From: Lachnospiraceae bacterium
GTDB lineage: Bacteria; Bacillota_A; Clostridia; Lachnospirales; Lachnospiraceae
Length of the DNA: 52,809 nt
NCBI GenBank assembly: GCA_018365895.1
Contig: JAGZJD010000011.1
Coordinates: forward strand, 1 to 52,809
Direction: 5' to 3'
A program made the translations under genes and the position numbers. Every line of letters starts with the position of its first letter. Positions within the stretch are counted from its first letter, which is position 1. The notes below the pieces were generated by a model, which saw only the letters and a list, made by a program, of their open reading frames with translations, was not told where the DNA came from and searched no databases. Of the stretch, positions 7,975 to 16,240 are shown piece by piece.

Positions 7975-8823
7975 ATGAAAAAAAGAACAGGTACAGTGAA
8001 CTGTATGATCACAGCAATTGTTATTTGTGTGATTGCGGAATTGATCGGACCATTAAAATTTAAGGTGGCAGGAATCGATGTAAACATTTTGACAATGATT
8101 TGGGTTATTATCATGGGAATTCTTGTATCACCGATGTTACTTGGAAAAATCATTCCACCATTAAAAAAGGTTATCAGCAGTGCAGAAATTAAAAGGGCGC
8201 CATTTCTTCTCTCGCTGACACTTTATCCATTGGGAATTATGTTCGGAATTAATGCGGGACCACAAATTGGTGTTGTGCTGAAAGCAGGACCGGCATTATT
8301 GTTTCAGGAAGCAGGAAATATGATGACAATGCTTATTGCATTGCCGCTTGGACTTATGATTGGGTTAGGAAGAAGTGCGGTTGGAGGTACATTCTCTCTT
8401 TGTCGTGATACTGCTCTTGGTATTATCGGTGATAAGTATGGGTTAGAATCAAGAGAAGGTATGGGAACGCTTGGAACTTACATTAGTGGAAGTGTATTTG
8501 GTACGTTATTTTACTCATTTCTTGCTCCGCTTGGATTGATGATTGGTTTTCATCCTTATGCATTGGCAATGGCATCTGGAATGGGAAGTTCATCAATGAT
8601 GAACGCAGCTACTGCAGCTCTGACAAATGCAGCACCAGCAATGTATTCGGAACAGATTCTGGCATATTCGGCAACAAGTGGACTTTTGACAGCCGTTACA
8701 GGCGTTTATGTTGAGATGTTCTTGGCATTGCCACTTGCAAACTGGTATTATCGCCATGTAAATCCGCCGATTGAAAAGCTTCGTGCGAAATTATTTAAGG
8801 CGAAACCGGAAGAGGAGGTATAG
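7975..8823 (+). CDS. DUF3100 integral membrane protein, probable transporter subunit
   Basis: This 282-residue protein has seven or eight hydrophobic segments and glycine-rich membrane motifs ('GLMIGLGRSAVGGTFSLCRD', 'GSSSMMNAAT'). It matches DUF3100, a family without a proven function. The start at 7975 follows GGAGGG by 9 bases; the earlier ATG at 7954 lies before that site. It is followed 3 bases later by a smaller membrane protein and then an M20 amidohydrolase. I infer that the two membrane proteins import the substrate the hydrolase cleaves, as AbgT does for AbgAB, though they are not AbgT relatives. Confidence 0.8.
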   Translation: MKKRTGTVNCMITAIVICVIAELIGPLKFKVAGIDVNILTMIWVIIMGILVSPMLLGKIIPPLKKVISSAEIKRAPFLLSLTLYPLGIMFGINAGPQIGVVLKAGPALLFQEAGNMMTMLIALPLGLMIGLGRSAVGGTFSLCRDTALGIIGDKYGLESREGMGTLGTYISGSVFGTLFYSFLAPLGLMIGFHPYALAMASGMGSSSMMNAATAALTNAAPAMYSEQILAYSATSGLLTAVTGVYVEMFLALPLANWYYRHVNPPIEKLRAKLFKAKPEEEV

Positions 8824-8826
8824 GGA

Positions 8827-9318
8827 ATGGAAAATACAGTACAGGCAGAAAAACAACCAACAACATTAGAAAATATTTTAGAACAGATTAAGATTGTTAT
8901 TGTAATTTATGGTATTATTGCAATTATTCATGTTGTTTCTGTAAGAAGTAATTTAGTAGAATTGGGGAAAGCAACACTGGTAAGTTTTGCGATGGTAATT
9001 GTTTCAATTGTTCTGAAAAACATAGTGAAAAAACCAAACTTGCCAGGATTTGCGTGGGCAACACTTGTATCGTTTGTTTTAACACTTCCTGTTTCACCGG
9101 TAGGTGATTTTATTGTAAGCACTTTAAAAGCATATTCATTTGGATTGGTAGGTCTTCCACTTCTTGCATTTGCAGGAATTGCAGTTGGAGAACAGCTAGA
9201 AGTATTTAAAAAATTAAGTTGGAAAATAGTTATTATTTCGTTTGTTGTTATGGCATCAACTTATTTTGGATCAGCAGCAATCTCTAATATTGTTTTAGCA
9301 TTAAACGGTATGATTTAA
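8827..9318 (+). CDS. Small hydrophobic membrane protein, partner of the DUF3100 protein
   Basis: This 163-residue protein has a short polar N terminus and about four or five transmembrane segments, including 'YGIIAIIHVVSV' and 'PLLAFAGIAVGEQLEVF'. I do not recognise a named family. The start lies only 3 bases after the DUF3100 stop, with GGAGG overlapping the end of that gene, so the two are translationally coupled and probably form one complex. The location between a DUF3100 protein and an M20 hydrolase suggests a transporter subunit. Confidence 0.75.
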   Translation: MENTVQAEKQPTTLENILEQIKIVIVIYGIIAIIHVVSVRSNLVELGKATLVSFAMVIVSIVLKNIVKKPNLPGFAWATLVSFVLTLPVSPVGDFIVSTLKAYSFGLVGLPLLAFAGIAVGEQLEVFKKLSWKIVIISFVVMASTYFGSAAISNIVLALNGMI

Positions 9319-9360
9319 GACATATGACAAACGATTAGAAGGAAAGGCAGGTTGATAATT

Positions 9361-10509
9361 ATGGAATCAATTGAAAGAATTAAACAGGACATTGTTACAT
9401 TTGCAGAAGAAAAAAAGGAAGAATTTGAACAAACCAGTTCTTATATTTTTGCACATCCAGAACTGGCATTCCATGAATACAAATCACAGGCAGCGCTTTG
9501 TGATCTGCTTGAAAAATATGGATTTAAGGTAACAAAAGGTGTTGGAAGTCTTGAAACAGCATTTGAAGCAGTATACGATTCTGGAAAGCCGGGGAAAACA
9601 GTAGCCTTAATGGGAGAATATGATTGTTTGCCGGAGATTGGTCATGGATGTGGTCATAATCTGATTGGTACATCTGCAGCAGGCGGGGGTATTGTCTTAA
9701 AAGAAATCATGGAGAAGTATGATATTGGCGGTGTCCTGAAAGTGCTTGGAACTCCTGCAGAAGAAAAGGGCAGTGGAAAAGCCATTATGGTTCGAGAAGG
9801 AGTTTTTAAAGGAATTGATGCAGCATTATTAATGCATCCGATGGATTCTTCTGTTCCGGATGATATTTCTTTCGCATCTGTTGCAATTGAATTTACATTT
9901 CATGGAAAACCGGCTCATGCGGCAGCCTGTCCATGGAAGGGAGCAAATGCTTTAAGTGGGGTACAGCTGATGTTCCATGCAGTTGATATGATGCGCCTTC
10001 ATATGAAAGATTACAGCCGTGTTCATGGAATTATTACAGAAGGCGGTGTAGCACATAATACTGTCACAGATGAAGCGAAAGCAGTGTTTAATATTCGTGC
10101 ATTAGAGTATGATTATATGATGGAACTCGTAGAAATGATTCGCAACTGTGCAAAAGGCGCGGCAATTGCAACTGGTACGACAGTGGAAGAAAAGCAGTTG
10201 GATGAAATTGTGAAGGATGTGCGAAACAATAAGAAGCTAGTTCAATATGTTCGCAGCAATATGGAATTTATCGGAGAAGACTATATTGAACGTGATCTTA
10301 CACAAGGAATTGGTTCAACTGATGTGGGAAATGTCACACATGAAATTCCTGCAATTCAGTTCTATGTAAAACTGAAAGAGAATGTAGGAACACATACAAA
10401 GGAATTTGCTGTAGCAGCTGGTGGAGAAGAAGGAAAGAGAAATCTTCATACGTCTGTGCAGTTGCTGGCGATGAGTGCCTGTGATGTGCTGTTAGAGAAA
10501 GAAGATTAG
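9361..10509 (+). CDS. M20 family amidohydrolase (AbgB/PM20D2-like)
   Basis: This zinc peptidase-like hydrolase has 382 residues. The metal-site motif GEYDCLPEIGHGCGHN (about residues 85-100) is the form seen in aminobenzoyl-glutamate hydrolase and PM20D2 relatives. The catalytic and metal-binding glutamates are in 'GTPAEEKGSGK', followed by 'LLMHPMD' and the dimerisation domain beginning 'FHGKPAHAAACPWKGANA'. Such enzymes split N-acyl or dipeptide amide bonds in the cytoplasm. The substrate is unknown here. The ATG at 9361 follows AGGCAGG; the TTG at 9352 is a weaker choice. It is the third gene of the DUF3100 operon and is closed by the terminator at 10545-10583. Confidence 0.9.
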   Translation: MESIERIKQDIVTFAEEKKEEFEQTSSYIFAHPELAFHEYKSQAALCDLLEKYGFKVTKGVGSLETAFEAVYDSGKPGKTVALMGEYDCLPEIGHGCGHNLIGTSAAGGGIVLKEIMEKYDIGGVLKVLGTPAEEKGSGKAIMVREGVFKGIDAALLMHPMDSSVPDDISFASVAIEFTFHGKPAHAAACPWKGANALSGVQLMFHAVDMMRLHMKDYSRVHGIITEGGVAHNTVTDEAKAVFNIRALEYDYMMELVEMIRNCAKGAAIATGTTVEEKQLDEIVKDVRNNKKLVQYVRSNMEFIGEDYIERDLTQGIGSTDVGNVTHEIPAIQFYVKLKENVGTHTKEFAVAAGGEEGKRNLHTSVQLLAMSACDVLLEKED

Positions 10510-10544
10510 GGAACGCCCTAATTCAATAAAACTATAAATGTATG

Positions 10545-10583
10545 AAAAGTCGGCTAAAAACAAAGTTTTTGACCGGCTTTTTT
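10545..10583 (+). terminator. Terminator of the DUF3100-M20 operon
   Basis: AAAGTCGG pairs with CCGGCTTT (one G-U) around an A/T-rich inner repeat, followed by TTTTTT. Confidence 0.75.
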
Positions 10584-10700
10584 GACTGTGCTGGCTTTTA
10601 AGAAAGCTTTCTATACAAGAGAAGTTTTCTGATGTATAATAATGCTATTGATAGTTTTGACAAATAAGTATAATCTTTGCATTTACGGAAAGGTGAAGGA

Positions 10701-11387
10701 ATGATGCAGAAAGATAAAGAACAATATAATGTAAAACAGATACAGCCATTTCTTGCAGAAGGAGCAGAAGAACATTTTTTTCAGATTATGCAGGGCTATA
10801 ACCGGATGATGGCGTATTATCGCTGTGCAATTATGGAAGTGGAAACAAAATTTAATGTATTAAATGAGGAGTTTTCACTGCAGCATGACCGGAATCCGAT
10901 CAGCGGGATTAAAAGCAGATTAAAAAGCCTGCCAAGTATTCGTGAGAAGATGGATCGCAAAGGATTAGAATTTAATTTGCAGAATGTAGAGAAGGAACTA
11001 AACGATGTTGCAGGTGTGAGAGTGATTTGTTCCTTTGTTGAAGACGTATATTTGCTGGCGGACGCCTTATTAAAGCAAGATGATATTACATTACTTGAAA
11101 AAAAGGATTATATTGCGCATCCAAAAGAAAATGGATATAGAAGTCTCCACTTGATCGTGACGGTACCGATTTTTCTGGAACACGAAAAGAGAATTATGAA
11201 AGTAGAAATTCAGCTTCGGACAATTGCAATGGATTTCTGGGCAAGTTTGGAGCATCAGATCTGTTATAAAAAAGACTTTGAATTTACTGAGACAATGGCA
11301 AAAGAGCTCTATGAATGCGCCCAATTGAGTGCTGATCTGGATACGAGAATGGATAATCTTCGCAGCCAGGTAGATTTACAGAAATAA
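10701..11387 (+). CDS. Small alarmone (p)ppGpp synthetase (RelP/RelQ type)
   Basis: This RelA/SpoT-like synthetase domain protein of 228 residues has no hydrolase, TGS or ACT domain, the size of YjbM/YwaC-type enzymes. The family motifs are visible: 'SRLKSLPSIREKM' (ATP side), 'NDVAGVRVICSF' (catalytic Asp), 'HPKENGYRSLHLIV' and 'EIQLRTIAMDFWASLEH' (GTP site). It transfers pyrophosphate from ATP to GTP or GDP, adjusting growth to stress. The ATG at 10701 is selected after an AAGGTGAAGG stretch; a TTG at 10677 lacks such a site. It stands alone between two operons. Confidence 0.93.
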   Translation: MMQKDKEQYNVKQIQPFLAEGAEEHFFQIMQGYNRMMAYYRCAIMEVETKFNVLNEEFSLQHDRNPISGIKSRLKSLPSIREKMDRKGLEFNLQNVEKELNDVAGVRVICSFVEDVYLLADALLKQDDITLLEKKDYIAHPKENGYRSLHLIVTVPIFLEHEKRIMKVEIQLRTIAMDFWASLEHQICYKKDFEFTETMAKELYECAQLSADLDTRMDNLRSQVDLQK

Positions 11388-11423
11388 AATGGTATTATTT
11401 TAGAAAAAACTGTTAGTTTGTGC

Positions 11424-11478
11424 TTTACAATATCGAGTATCGATAATATACTATAAGTAGAAATATCGATACTCGATA
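11424..11478 (+). promoter_or_regulatory. Promoter with paired PadR-type operators
   Basis: TTTACA (11424-11429), a 17-base spacer and TATACT (11447-11452) form the promoter. A 15-base element TATCGAGTATCGATA (11431-11445) fills the spacer. Its exact reverse complement, TATCGATACTCGATA, lies at 11464-11478, covering the start of transcription. A repressor bound to both would block RNA polymerase. The PadR gene in this operon is the obvious candidate. Confidence 0.8.
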
Positions 11479-11494
11479 AAAGGAGGTGCATTAT

Positions 11495-12763
11495 ATGAGA
11501 AATGCAAGAAAGAGAGTTTGGAAATGGTTTTCCTACCGAGAATGTGATGCTATGAAAGAATATCTTGAGCAGATGGCAGAGAAAGGCTGGTATTTAAAGG
11601 AACTTGGCGCTTGGATGGTTTTTGAACAGGGAATTCCGGGGAAATTGAGATATGCGGTTCATGTGTTCGCAAAAGGCAGTGAATATGACAGGAAACCGGA
11701 GGAAACTACAGAAGAGCTAATTGAATGTTGTGAAGCGGCAGGCTGGAAGTTTGTCTGTAATTACGGAAAGTTCTGTGTCTTCTGTACAAATGATGATTCG
11801 GCAGTAGAACTTGAGACAGATGAGGAAATTCGTTTTTCTGTGATTCGGAAAGAAGAATCAAGGAAAATCTGGTTTTACTTTTTCTGCTTTACTTTTTTCT
11901 TTATAATTACTCTGCGGCAGATTTTTTTGGACAATAATCTATTGTTTAATAATGAGATGGTTTTGGAAATGGGAGTGTTGTTCCTTATGTTTCTTAATGG
12001 AAGTATTGATCTTTTAGAAGGAAAAATATGGGAACTCAATACAAAGAAATATTTACAAATGGGAGAGCCGGTTCATTACAGCAGGTATCCGCTCTGGCTT
12101 CGAAGCATAGATTATATTTGTTTTTTGATATGCATATTGTACTTTATTGTGCAGGCATTATGGTATGACAATGCGATTGGATTCGTTGGATTTTTTGTCT
12201 GGTTCTGCACTACATTTATAATAATTAGCGTTATTAACAGGCTTCAGCCTTCAAGGGAAAGTCATCGATTGTTTGTATGGTCATCTATTTTTTGGGGACC
12301 ACTTTTATATGTAGTATTTTCATTTGCACTTCAATCTATAGATATTATTTCAAAAAATGAGGAATTTATACCTGAAAAATTCCCGCTTGCAATTTCAGAT
12401 CTTTCGGATGAAACTGATAAAGAAGAGGTTTTGTATGGTGAATATCATTCGGGATGGTTTGGCAGTAAACTTTACTGTGCGCTTGGTGAAGAAGACGATG
12501 TGTATACAACTCTTCATTATGAAGTAATTGAAAGCAGGTTTTCATGGGTACTGGATCATCAGTGGCAGAAGGAGTATGATGAAAGTGTTTATGAAGAAAC
12601 AGATGAACAGATATGGGGAGCAGAACAGGCTGAAAAGCGTAAAACGTATGGTGCGGATATGTATTTGATTCGTTATCCTGACTGTATTTTAGTTTTTCAA
12701 TTTGATGGGGAAATTACACCGCAGGTAATTGAGAAAACAAGGGAGAAATTGAAAATAAATTAG
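11495..12763 (+). CDS. DUF2812 domain membrane protein
   Basis: The 422-residue protein starts with a soluble DUF2812 domain (residues 1-115, 'WFSYRECDAMKEYLEQMAEKGWYLKEL'). Four hydrophobic segments follow in the middle (about 125-275), then a second soluble region to the end. DUF2812 proteins of Firmicutes are typically encoded beside PadR regulators and are of unknown function, perhaps linked to envelope stress. The ATG at 11495 has AGGAGG 8 bases upstream. The padR gene follows within 12 bases, and the operators upstream suggest feedback control. Confidence 0.88.
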   Translation: MRNARKRVWKWFSYRECDAMKEYLEQMAEKGWYLKELGAWMVFEQGIPGKLRYAVHVFAKGSEYDRKPEETTEELIECCEAAGWKFVCNYGKFCVFCTNDDSAVELETDEEIRFSVIRKEESRKIWFYFFCFTFFFIITLRQIFLDNNLLFNNEMVLEMGVLFLMFLNGSIDLLEGKIWELNTKKYLQMGEPVHYSRYPLWLRSIDYICFLICILYFIVQALWYDNAIGFVGFFVWFCTTFIIISVINRLQPSRESHRLFVWSSIFWGPLLYVVFSFALQSIDIISKNEEFIPEKFPLAISDLSDETDKEEVLYGEYHSGWFGSKLYCALGEEDDVYTTLHYEVIESRFSWVLDHQWQKEYDESVYEETDEQIWGAEQAEKRKTYGADMYLIRYPDCILVFQFDGEITPQVIEKTREKLKIN

Positions 12764-12775
12764 GCGGTGAGATTT

Positions 12776-13081
12776 ATGGCAAGGGAACAGTTTCAGACGT
12801 TAACAGAACCGATGTATTATATATTACTTGCTCTGACACGCGAATGCTGCGGAGTAGATATTATGGCTAGAGTATTCGAGATTTCTCATGGGAGAGTGCA
12901 GGTTGGACCGGGTACTTTATATGCAATGCTGGCGAAATTTGAAGAAAATGAGATGATTCGGTTGACATCAGAAGAAAAAAGGAGAAAATATTATATGATA
13001 ACTGCAAAAGGATTTGATCTGCTCCGTGAAGAATATGAGCGGTTAAAAACTCTTGTAGAAGATGGGAGGAATTATTTATGA
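12776..13081 (+). CDS. PadR-family transcriptional repressor
   Basis: This 101-residue winged-helix protein has the compact PadR form: 'TEPMYYILLALTRECCGVDIMARV' (first helices), a recognition helix and wing region around 'VGPGTLYAMLAKFEENEMI', and 'KRRKYYMITAKGFDLL'. It should bind the paired inverted 15-base elements upstream of the DUF2812 gene. The ATG at 12776 follows AGGCGGTG; the GTG at 12767 lies inside that site. The last codons overlap the next gene by 4 bases (ATGA), so the three genes form one coupled operon. Confidence 0.9.
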   Translation: MAREQFQTLTEPMYYILLALTRECCGVDIMARVFEISHGRVQVGPGTLYAMLAKFEENEMIRLTSEEKRRKYYMITAKGFDLLREEYERLKTLVEDGRNYL

Positions 13082-13707
13082 AAATAACCTGGATTGGACA
13101 TTCCTGTTTTAAAATTGAGGAAAATGTGTTTACCGTTGTATTTGATCCATATGAGGATGATACAGTACCGGGGTTGAATCCGGTAAGGGAACGGGCAAAT
13201 CTTGTTCTCTGTACGCATGAGCACAGCGATCATAACTATCGTGCAGGTGTTGTAATTGAAAAGAACGATGAAAATCCATTTGTGATTCGTGAGATAGAAA
13301 CTTATCATGATGAAGTACAGGGAGCGAAACGTGGAACAAATCACATCTATATTTTAGACGATGGCAAAACAAAAATCGCTCATTTGGGAGATATTGGCTG
13401 TGATTTGACTTCAGAGCAAAAGGAACAATTAAAAGATTTAGATGTGCTCTTTGTTCCGGTAGGTGGATTTTATACGATCAATGGAACACAGGCGGCAGCG
13501 CTTGTGAAAGAATTGAAGCCACATCTGACGATTCCGATGCATTTCCGGAATGATGAGAAAGGCTTTGGATACCAGGAGATATCAATGCTTGGAGAATTTC
13601 TCATGAACACAGATTGTAAAACTACGTTTGAAAATGACAGCATTGAACTGGTACCGGATAATGAGCAAGAGATTATTGTTATGATGCCTGCAAATACAAA
13701 AATTTAA
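13078..13707 (+). CDS. MBL-fold metal-dependent hydrolase (UlaG-like)
   Basis: This metallo-beta-lactamase-fold protein of 209 residues begins 'MKITWIGHSCFKIE', the usual entry of the UlaG/YtkL-type subgroup. The metal motif HEHSDH is at about residues 43-48, with a further metal ligand in 'AHLGDIG' and a late histidine in 'TIPMHFRN'. Substrates in this subgroup vary, so the reaction cannot be named. GGGAGGAATT precedes the ATG, which overlaps the padR stop. Why this hydrolase is coupled to a PadR/DUF2812 pair is unknown. Confidence 0.88.
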   Translation: MKITWIGHSCFKIEENVFTVVFDPYEDDTVPGLNPVRERANLVLCTHEHSDHNYRAGVVIEKNDENPFVIREIETYHDEVQGAKRGTNHIYILDDGKTKIAHLGDIGCDLTSEQKEQLKDLDVLFVPVGGFYTINGTQAAALVKELKPHLTIPMHFRNDEKGFGYQEISMLGEFLMNTDCKTTFENDSIELVPDNEQEIIVMMPANTKI

Positions 13708-13734
13708 GAATTCTGGTCTTGGATATGATAGAAT

Positions 13735-13772
13735 AAGGCACTGGAGAAAAGAAGGAATCTCCGGTGCCTTTT
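13735..13772. terminator. Bidirectional terminator between the MBL gene and the decarboxylase
   Basis: AAGGCACTGGAGA pairs with TCTCCGGTGCCTT, ending in TTTT on the plus strand. It lies between two convergent genes. Confidence 0.85.
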
Positions 13773-13777
13773 GTCAG

Positions 13778-15220
13778 TTATTGGACAGAATCTTTTAATT
13801 TAGCATGAATCTGCTTTGCAAAATTATCAAGCATATGGATGGTGGTACGCATGTCCTCTCTTGTTGTTTCTGGATGGAGGGCGCAGATGCGCAGCACCTT
13901 TTTCTTGTTTAATACGGTTGTGAAGATGGCAGCATAGCCTGTTTGAAGCATTCGCTCTGATGCTTTCTCGTTGATGAAAGTTAGTTCTTCTTCTGTTAAA
14001 TCATCCGCAATATAGCGGAAATTTACCATTGCAAGCTGTGAAGGAGAAACAATTTCCCAGTGGTCTAATTCGCGTATTGCTTCCTCTGCCCAATCTGCAA
14101 GTTCAAAACCGTGTTCAATTGCGCTTCCGATCAGGTCTGTTCCTAATACCTGCAATGTGAGCCAAAGTTTCAGACCGCGGGCAGGGCGTGTCAATTCCAT
14201 TCCGATATCCCAGGGGTTAATATGTTCGCAGTCGCCTTCGATATCTTTGAGATATTCAGGATTTACATGGAAACTATGGAATAAATGTCGCACATCTTTG
14301 ACGAGTACCATAGCGCAGCCATAGGTCTGGAACAGCCATTTATGAGCATCCCAGCTGAGACTGTCGGCTTGTTCGATACCTTTGAGCAAATGGCGGTAAT
14401 TTGGGCTGAGGAGTACAGAGGCTCCGTAAGCGCCATCGATGTGAAACCAAAGTTCGTGTTCTCTGCAAATTGATGCAATTTCCGGAAGAGGATCAATGCT
14501 TCCTGTGTTTGTTGTTCCGGCAGTACCAATTACAACAAAAGGAATGAATCCGGCTTCTTTGTCAGCAAGAATGGCATTTTTTAAGTCTTTCATTTTCATC
14601 TGGAACTGTGCATTAGTTGGAATGATACGGATTCTGGACTGAGGGATTCCAATAATACGAAGTCCTTTTGCGACAGAACTGTGCGTCTGATCAGAAATAT
14701 ATGCAACGCCAAGATGCATTGTTTCATCATTTAGTTTCCAGTCCCGGGCAGCAGTCAATGCAGTGATATTTGCCATAGAGCCTCCGCTTACGAATACACC
14801 ACCCGGGCGTTCGTGAAAGCCGGCTAAACTGCAGAGCCAGTGCAGTACTTCCTGCTCAATACAGTTGATAGTTGGAGCAAGTTTACTTCCGCCTGCATGG
14901 ATATTGTATGCAGAAGTCATAATATCGCCAAGCCAGGAAATCGAAGAAGCAGGTCCCGGAACAAATCCGAAAAAGCGCGGATGATTTCCATCGCCGCGGT
15001 AGTGATAAACTTCTTTCATCATTTCCTCTACTACTTCAGCAACCGGGCGGCCATCTTTGGAAAACCCTATCTGACGGATTTTTTCTTTCTGATCTTCGTC
15101 CGTGTACCAGGTAACATTCTGTGAGTGGATATCTCGTTTTTCTTTACAGAATTCATGGACAAATGTTTGAACAATTTCTTCCAACTGTGCTGTATTTAAA
15201 ACATTTTCGCTGTTAATCAT
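13778..15220 (-). CDS. Aromatic-L-amino-acid decarboxylase, R. gnavus tryptophan decarboxylase type
   Basis: This PLP-dependent group II decarboxylase of 480 residues turns an aromatic amino acid into its amine plus CO2 in the cytoplasm. By recall it aligns along nearly its whole length with the characterised Ruminococcus gnavus tryptophan decarboxylase, sharing '[14 protein letters not shown]' and '[16 protein letters not shown]'. Lys294 in '[13 protein letters not shown]' binds PLP, His180 in '[11 protein letters not shown]' stacks on the cofactor, and Asp262 in 'HIDGAYGAS' is conserved. The mobile loop '[12 protein letters not shown]' and '[13 protein letters not shown]' are also kept. AAGGAG precedes the ATG at 15218-15220. 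A LysR gene is divergent. Whether Trp, Phe or Tyr is preferred cannot be told. Confidence 0.92.
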   Translation of the reverse strand: MINSENVLNTAQLEEIVQTFVHEFCKEKRDIHSQNVTWYTDEDQKEKIRQIGFSKDGRPVAEVVEEMMKEVYHYRGDGNHPRFFGFVPGPASSISWLGDIMTSAYNIHAGGSKLAPTINCIEQEVLHWLCSLAGFHERPGGVFVSGGSMANITALTAARDWKLNDETMHLGVAYISDQTHSSVAKGLRIIGIPQSRIRIIPTNAQFQMKMKDLKNAILADKEAGFIPFVVIGTAGTTNTGSIDPLPEIASICREHELWFHIDGAYGASVLLSPNYRHLLKGIEQADSLSWDAHKWLFQTYGCAMVLVKDVRHLFHSFHVNPEYLKDIEGDCEHINPWDIGMELTRPARGLKLWLTLQVLGTDLIGSAIEHGFELADWAEEAIRELDHWEIVSPSQLAMVNFRYIADDLTEEELTFINEKASERMLQTGYAAIFTTVLNKKKVLRICALHPETTREDMRTTIHMLDNFAKQIHAKLKDSVQ

Positions 15221-15360
15221 AGTCTTTACTCCTTCTAAGTTATCAGATGATCAATAGTTCTTTACGCAATTCTATTCATAGTGTACACTAAGTACATATA
15301 TATGTAAAATTCATCTATTTGATAATATATATTAAAATATTTAATAAAGAGGTGCTTCAT
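15221..15360. promoter_or_regulatory. Divergent decarboxylase/LysR control region with palindrome
   Basis: A perfect 12-base palindrome TAGTGTACACTA lies at 15279-15290 in the A/T-rich region between the decarboxylase and the LysR gene. LysR regulators commonly bind such dyads between divergent genes, so this is a candidate operator. AAGAGGTG before 15361 is the ribosome site of the LysR gene. Confidence 0.45.
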
Positions 15361-16239
15361 ATGGAGTTAAGGAATATTCGTACATTTTTAAAGGTAGCGG
15401 GGACACAGAATATTTCAAAAGCAGCTGATCAGTTAGGATATTCGCAGTCTGCGGTAACAGTTCAAATCCGCCAGCTGGAAAAAGAGCTTGGAACACAGTT
15501 ATTTGAAAGGATTGGAAAAAGCATTACGTTGACAGAACGGGGAGTGGAGTTTACAACTTATGCCAATGAAATCATGAAACTGACGAATCAGGCACTGACT
15601 TTTGCAAATGCAGAGGGTGAAATGGAAGGAACATTGAGGGTTGGTGGGGTGGAGTCTGTTAGCACAGCAATTCTGCCAGAGATCATTCATTGTTTTCATA
15701 AGCAATATCCGAAAGTCAGGTTTGTACTAAAATCAGGGACAACGGAAGAATTGATGGAGATGGCAAGACAAAATGAAATTGATCTGCTCTATACATTGGA
15801 TCGAAAAATCTGTAAATCAGAATGGAAATGTGTGGCGGAAAAAGAAGATAAAATTGTATTTGTGACCCGTTATAGTCAAGAGAAGAATAAACCTATAATG
15901 CTGCCGATTGAAAAACTGATCCAGAAGCCGTTTATCCTGACAGAAATGGGAGCGGCATACCAGTACGAACTGGAGCGCCTTCTGGCAGGATATGGACTGG
16001 AAGTAAATCCGATTCTTGAAACTGGAAATACAGATACCATCATTCAGTTATTGAAGCGTGGGATGGGATATTCATTTTTGCCGGAATTTACTGTGAAAGA
16101 TGCATTGGAGCAAAAAACGTTACAGCAGGTTCACACAAATCTTCCTCAAGTTGTGATGTACAGTCAGCTGTTTTATCATCACAGTAAATGGGTAACCTCC
16201 CAAATGCAGAAATTTGTGGAACTTGTTGCGTCTCGTTAA
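15361..16239 (+). CDS. LysR-family regulator, divergent from the decarboxylase
   Basis: The 292-residue protein has an N-terminal winged helix ('MELRNIRTFLKVAGTQNISKAADQ', then 'GYSQSAVTVQIRQLEKELG') and a two-lobed effector domain (from about residue 90, 'GTLRVGGVESVSTAILPEI'). The ATG at 15361 is chosen over the one at 15319 because GAGGTG precedes it and the family start MELR matches. Divergent placement suggests it controls the aromatic decarboxylase gene, perhaps with an amino acid as co-inducer. It is paralogous to the LysR protein encoded convergently next door. Confidence 0.92.
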   Translation: MELRNIRTFLKVAGTQNISKAADQLGYSQSAVTVQIRQLEKELGTQLFERIGKSITLTERGVEFTTYANEIMKLTNQALTFANAEGEMEGTLRVGGVESVSTAILPEIIHCFHKQYPKVRFVLKSGTTEELMEMARQNEIDLLYTLDRKICKSEWKCVAEKEDKIVFVTRYSQEKNKPIMLPIEKLIQKPFILTEMGAAYQYELERLLAGYGLEVNPILETGNTDTIIQLLKRGMGYSFLPEFTVKDALEQKTLQQVHTNLPQVVMYSQLFYHHSKWVTSQMQKFVELVASR

Positions 16240-16240
16240 G

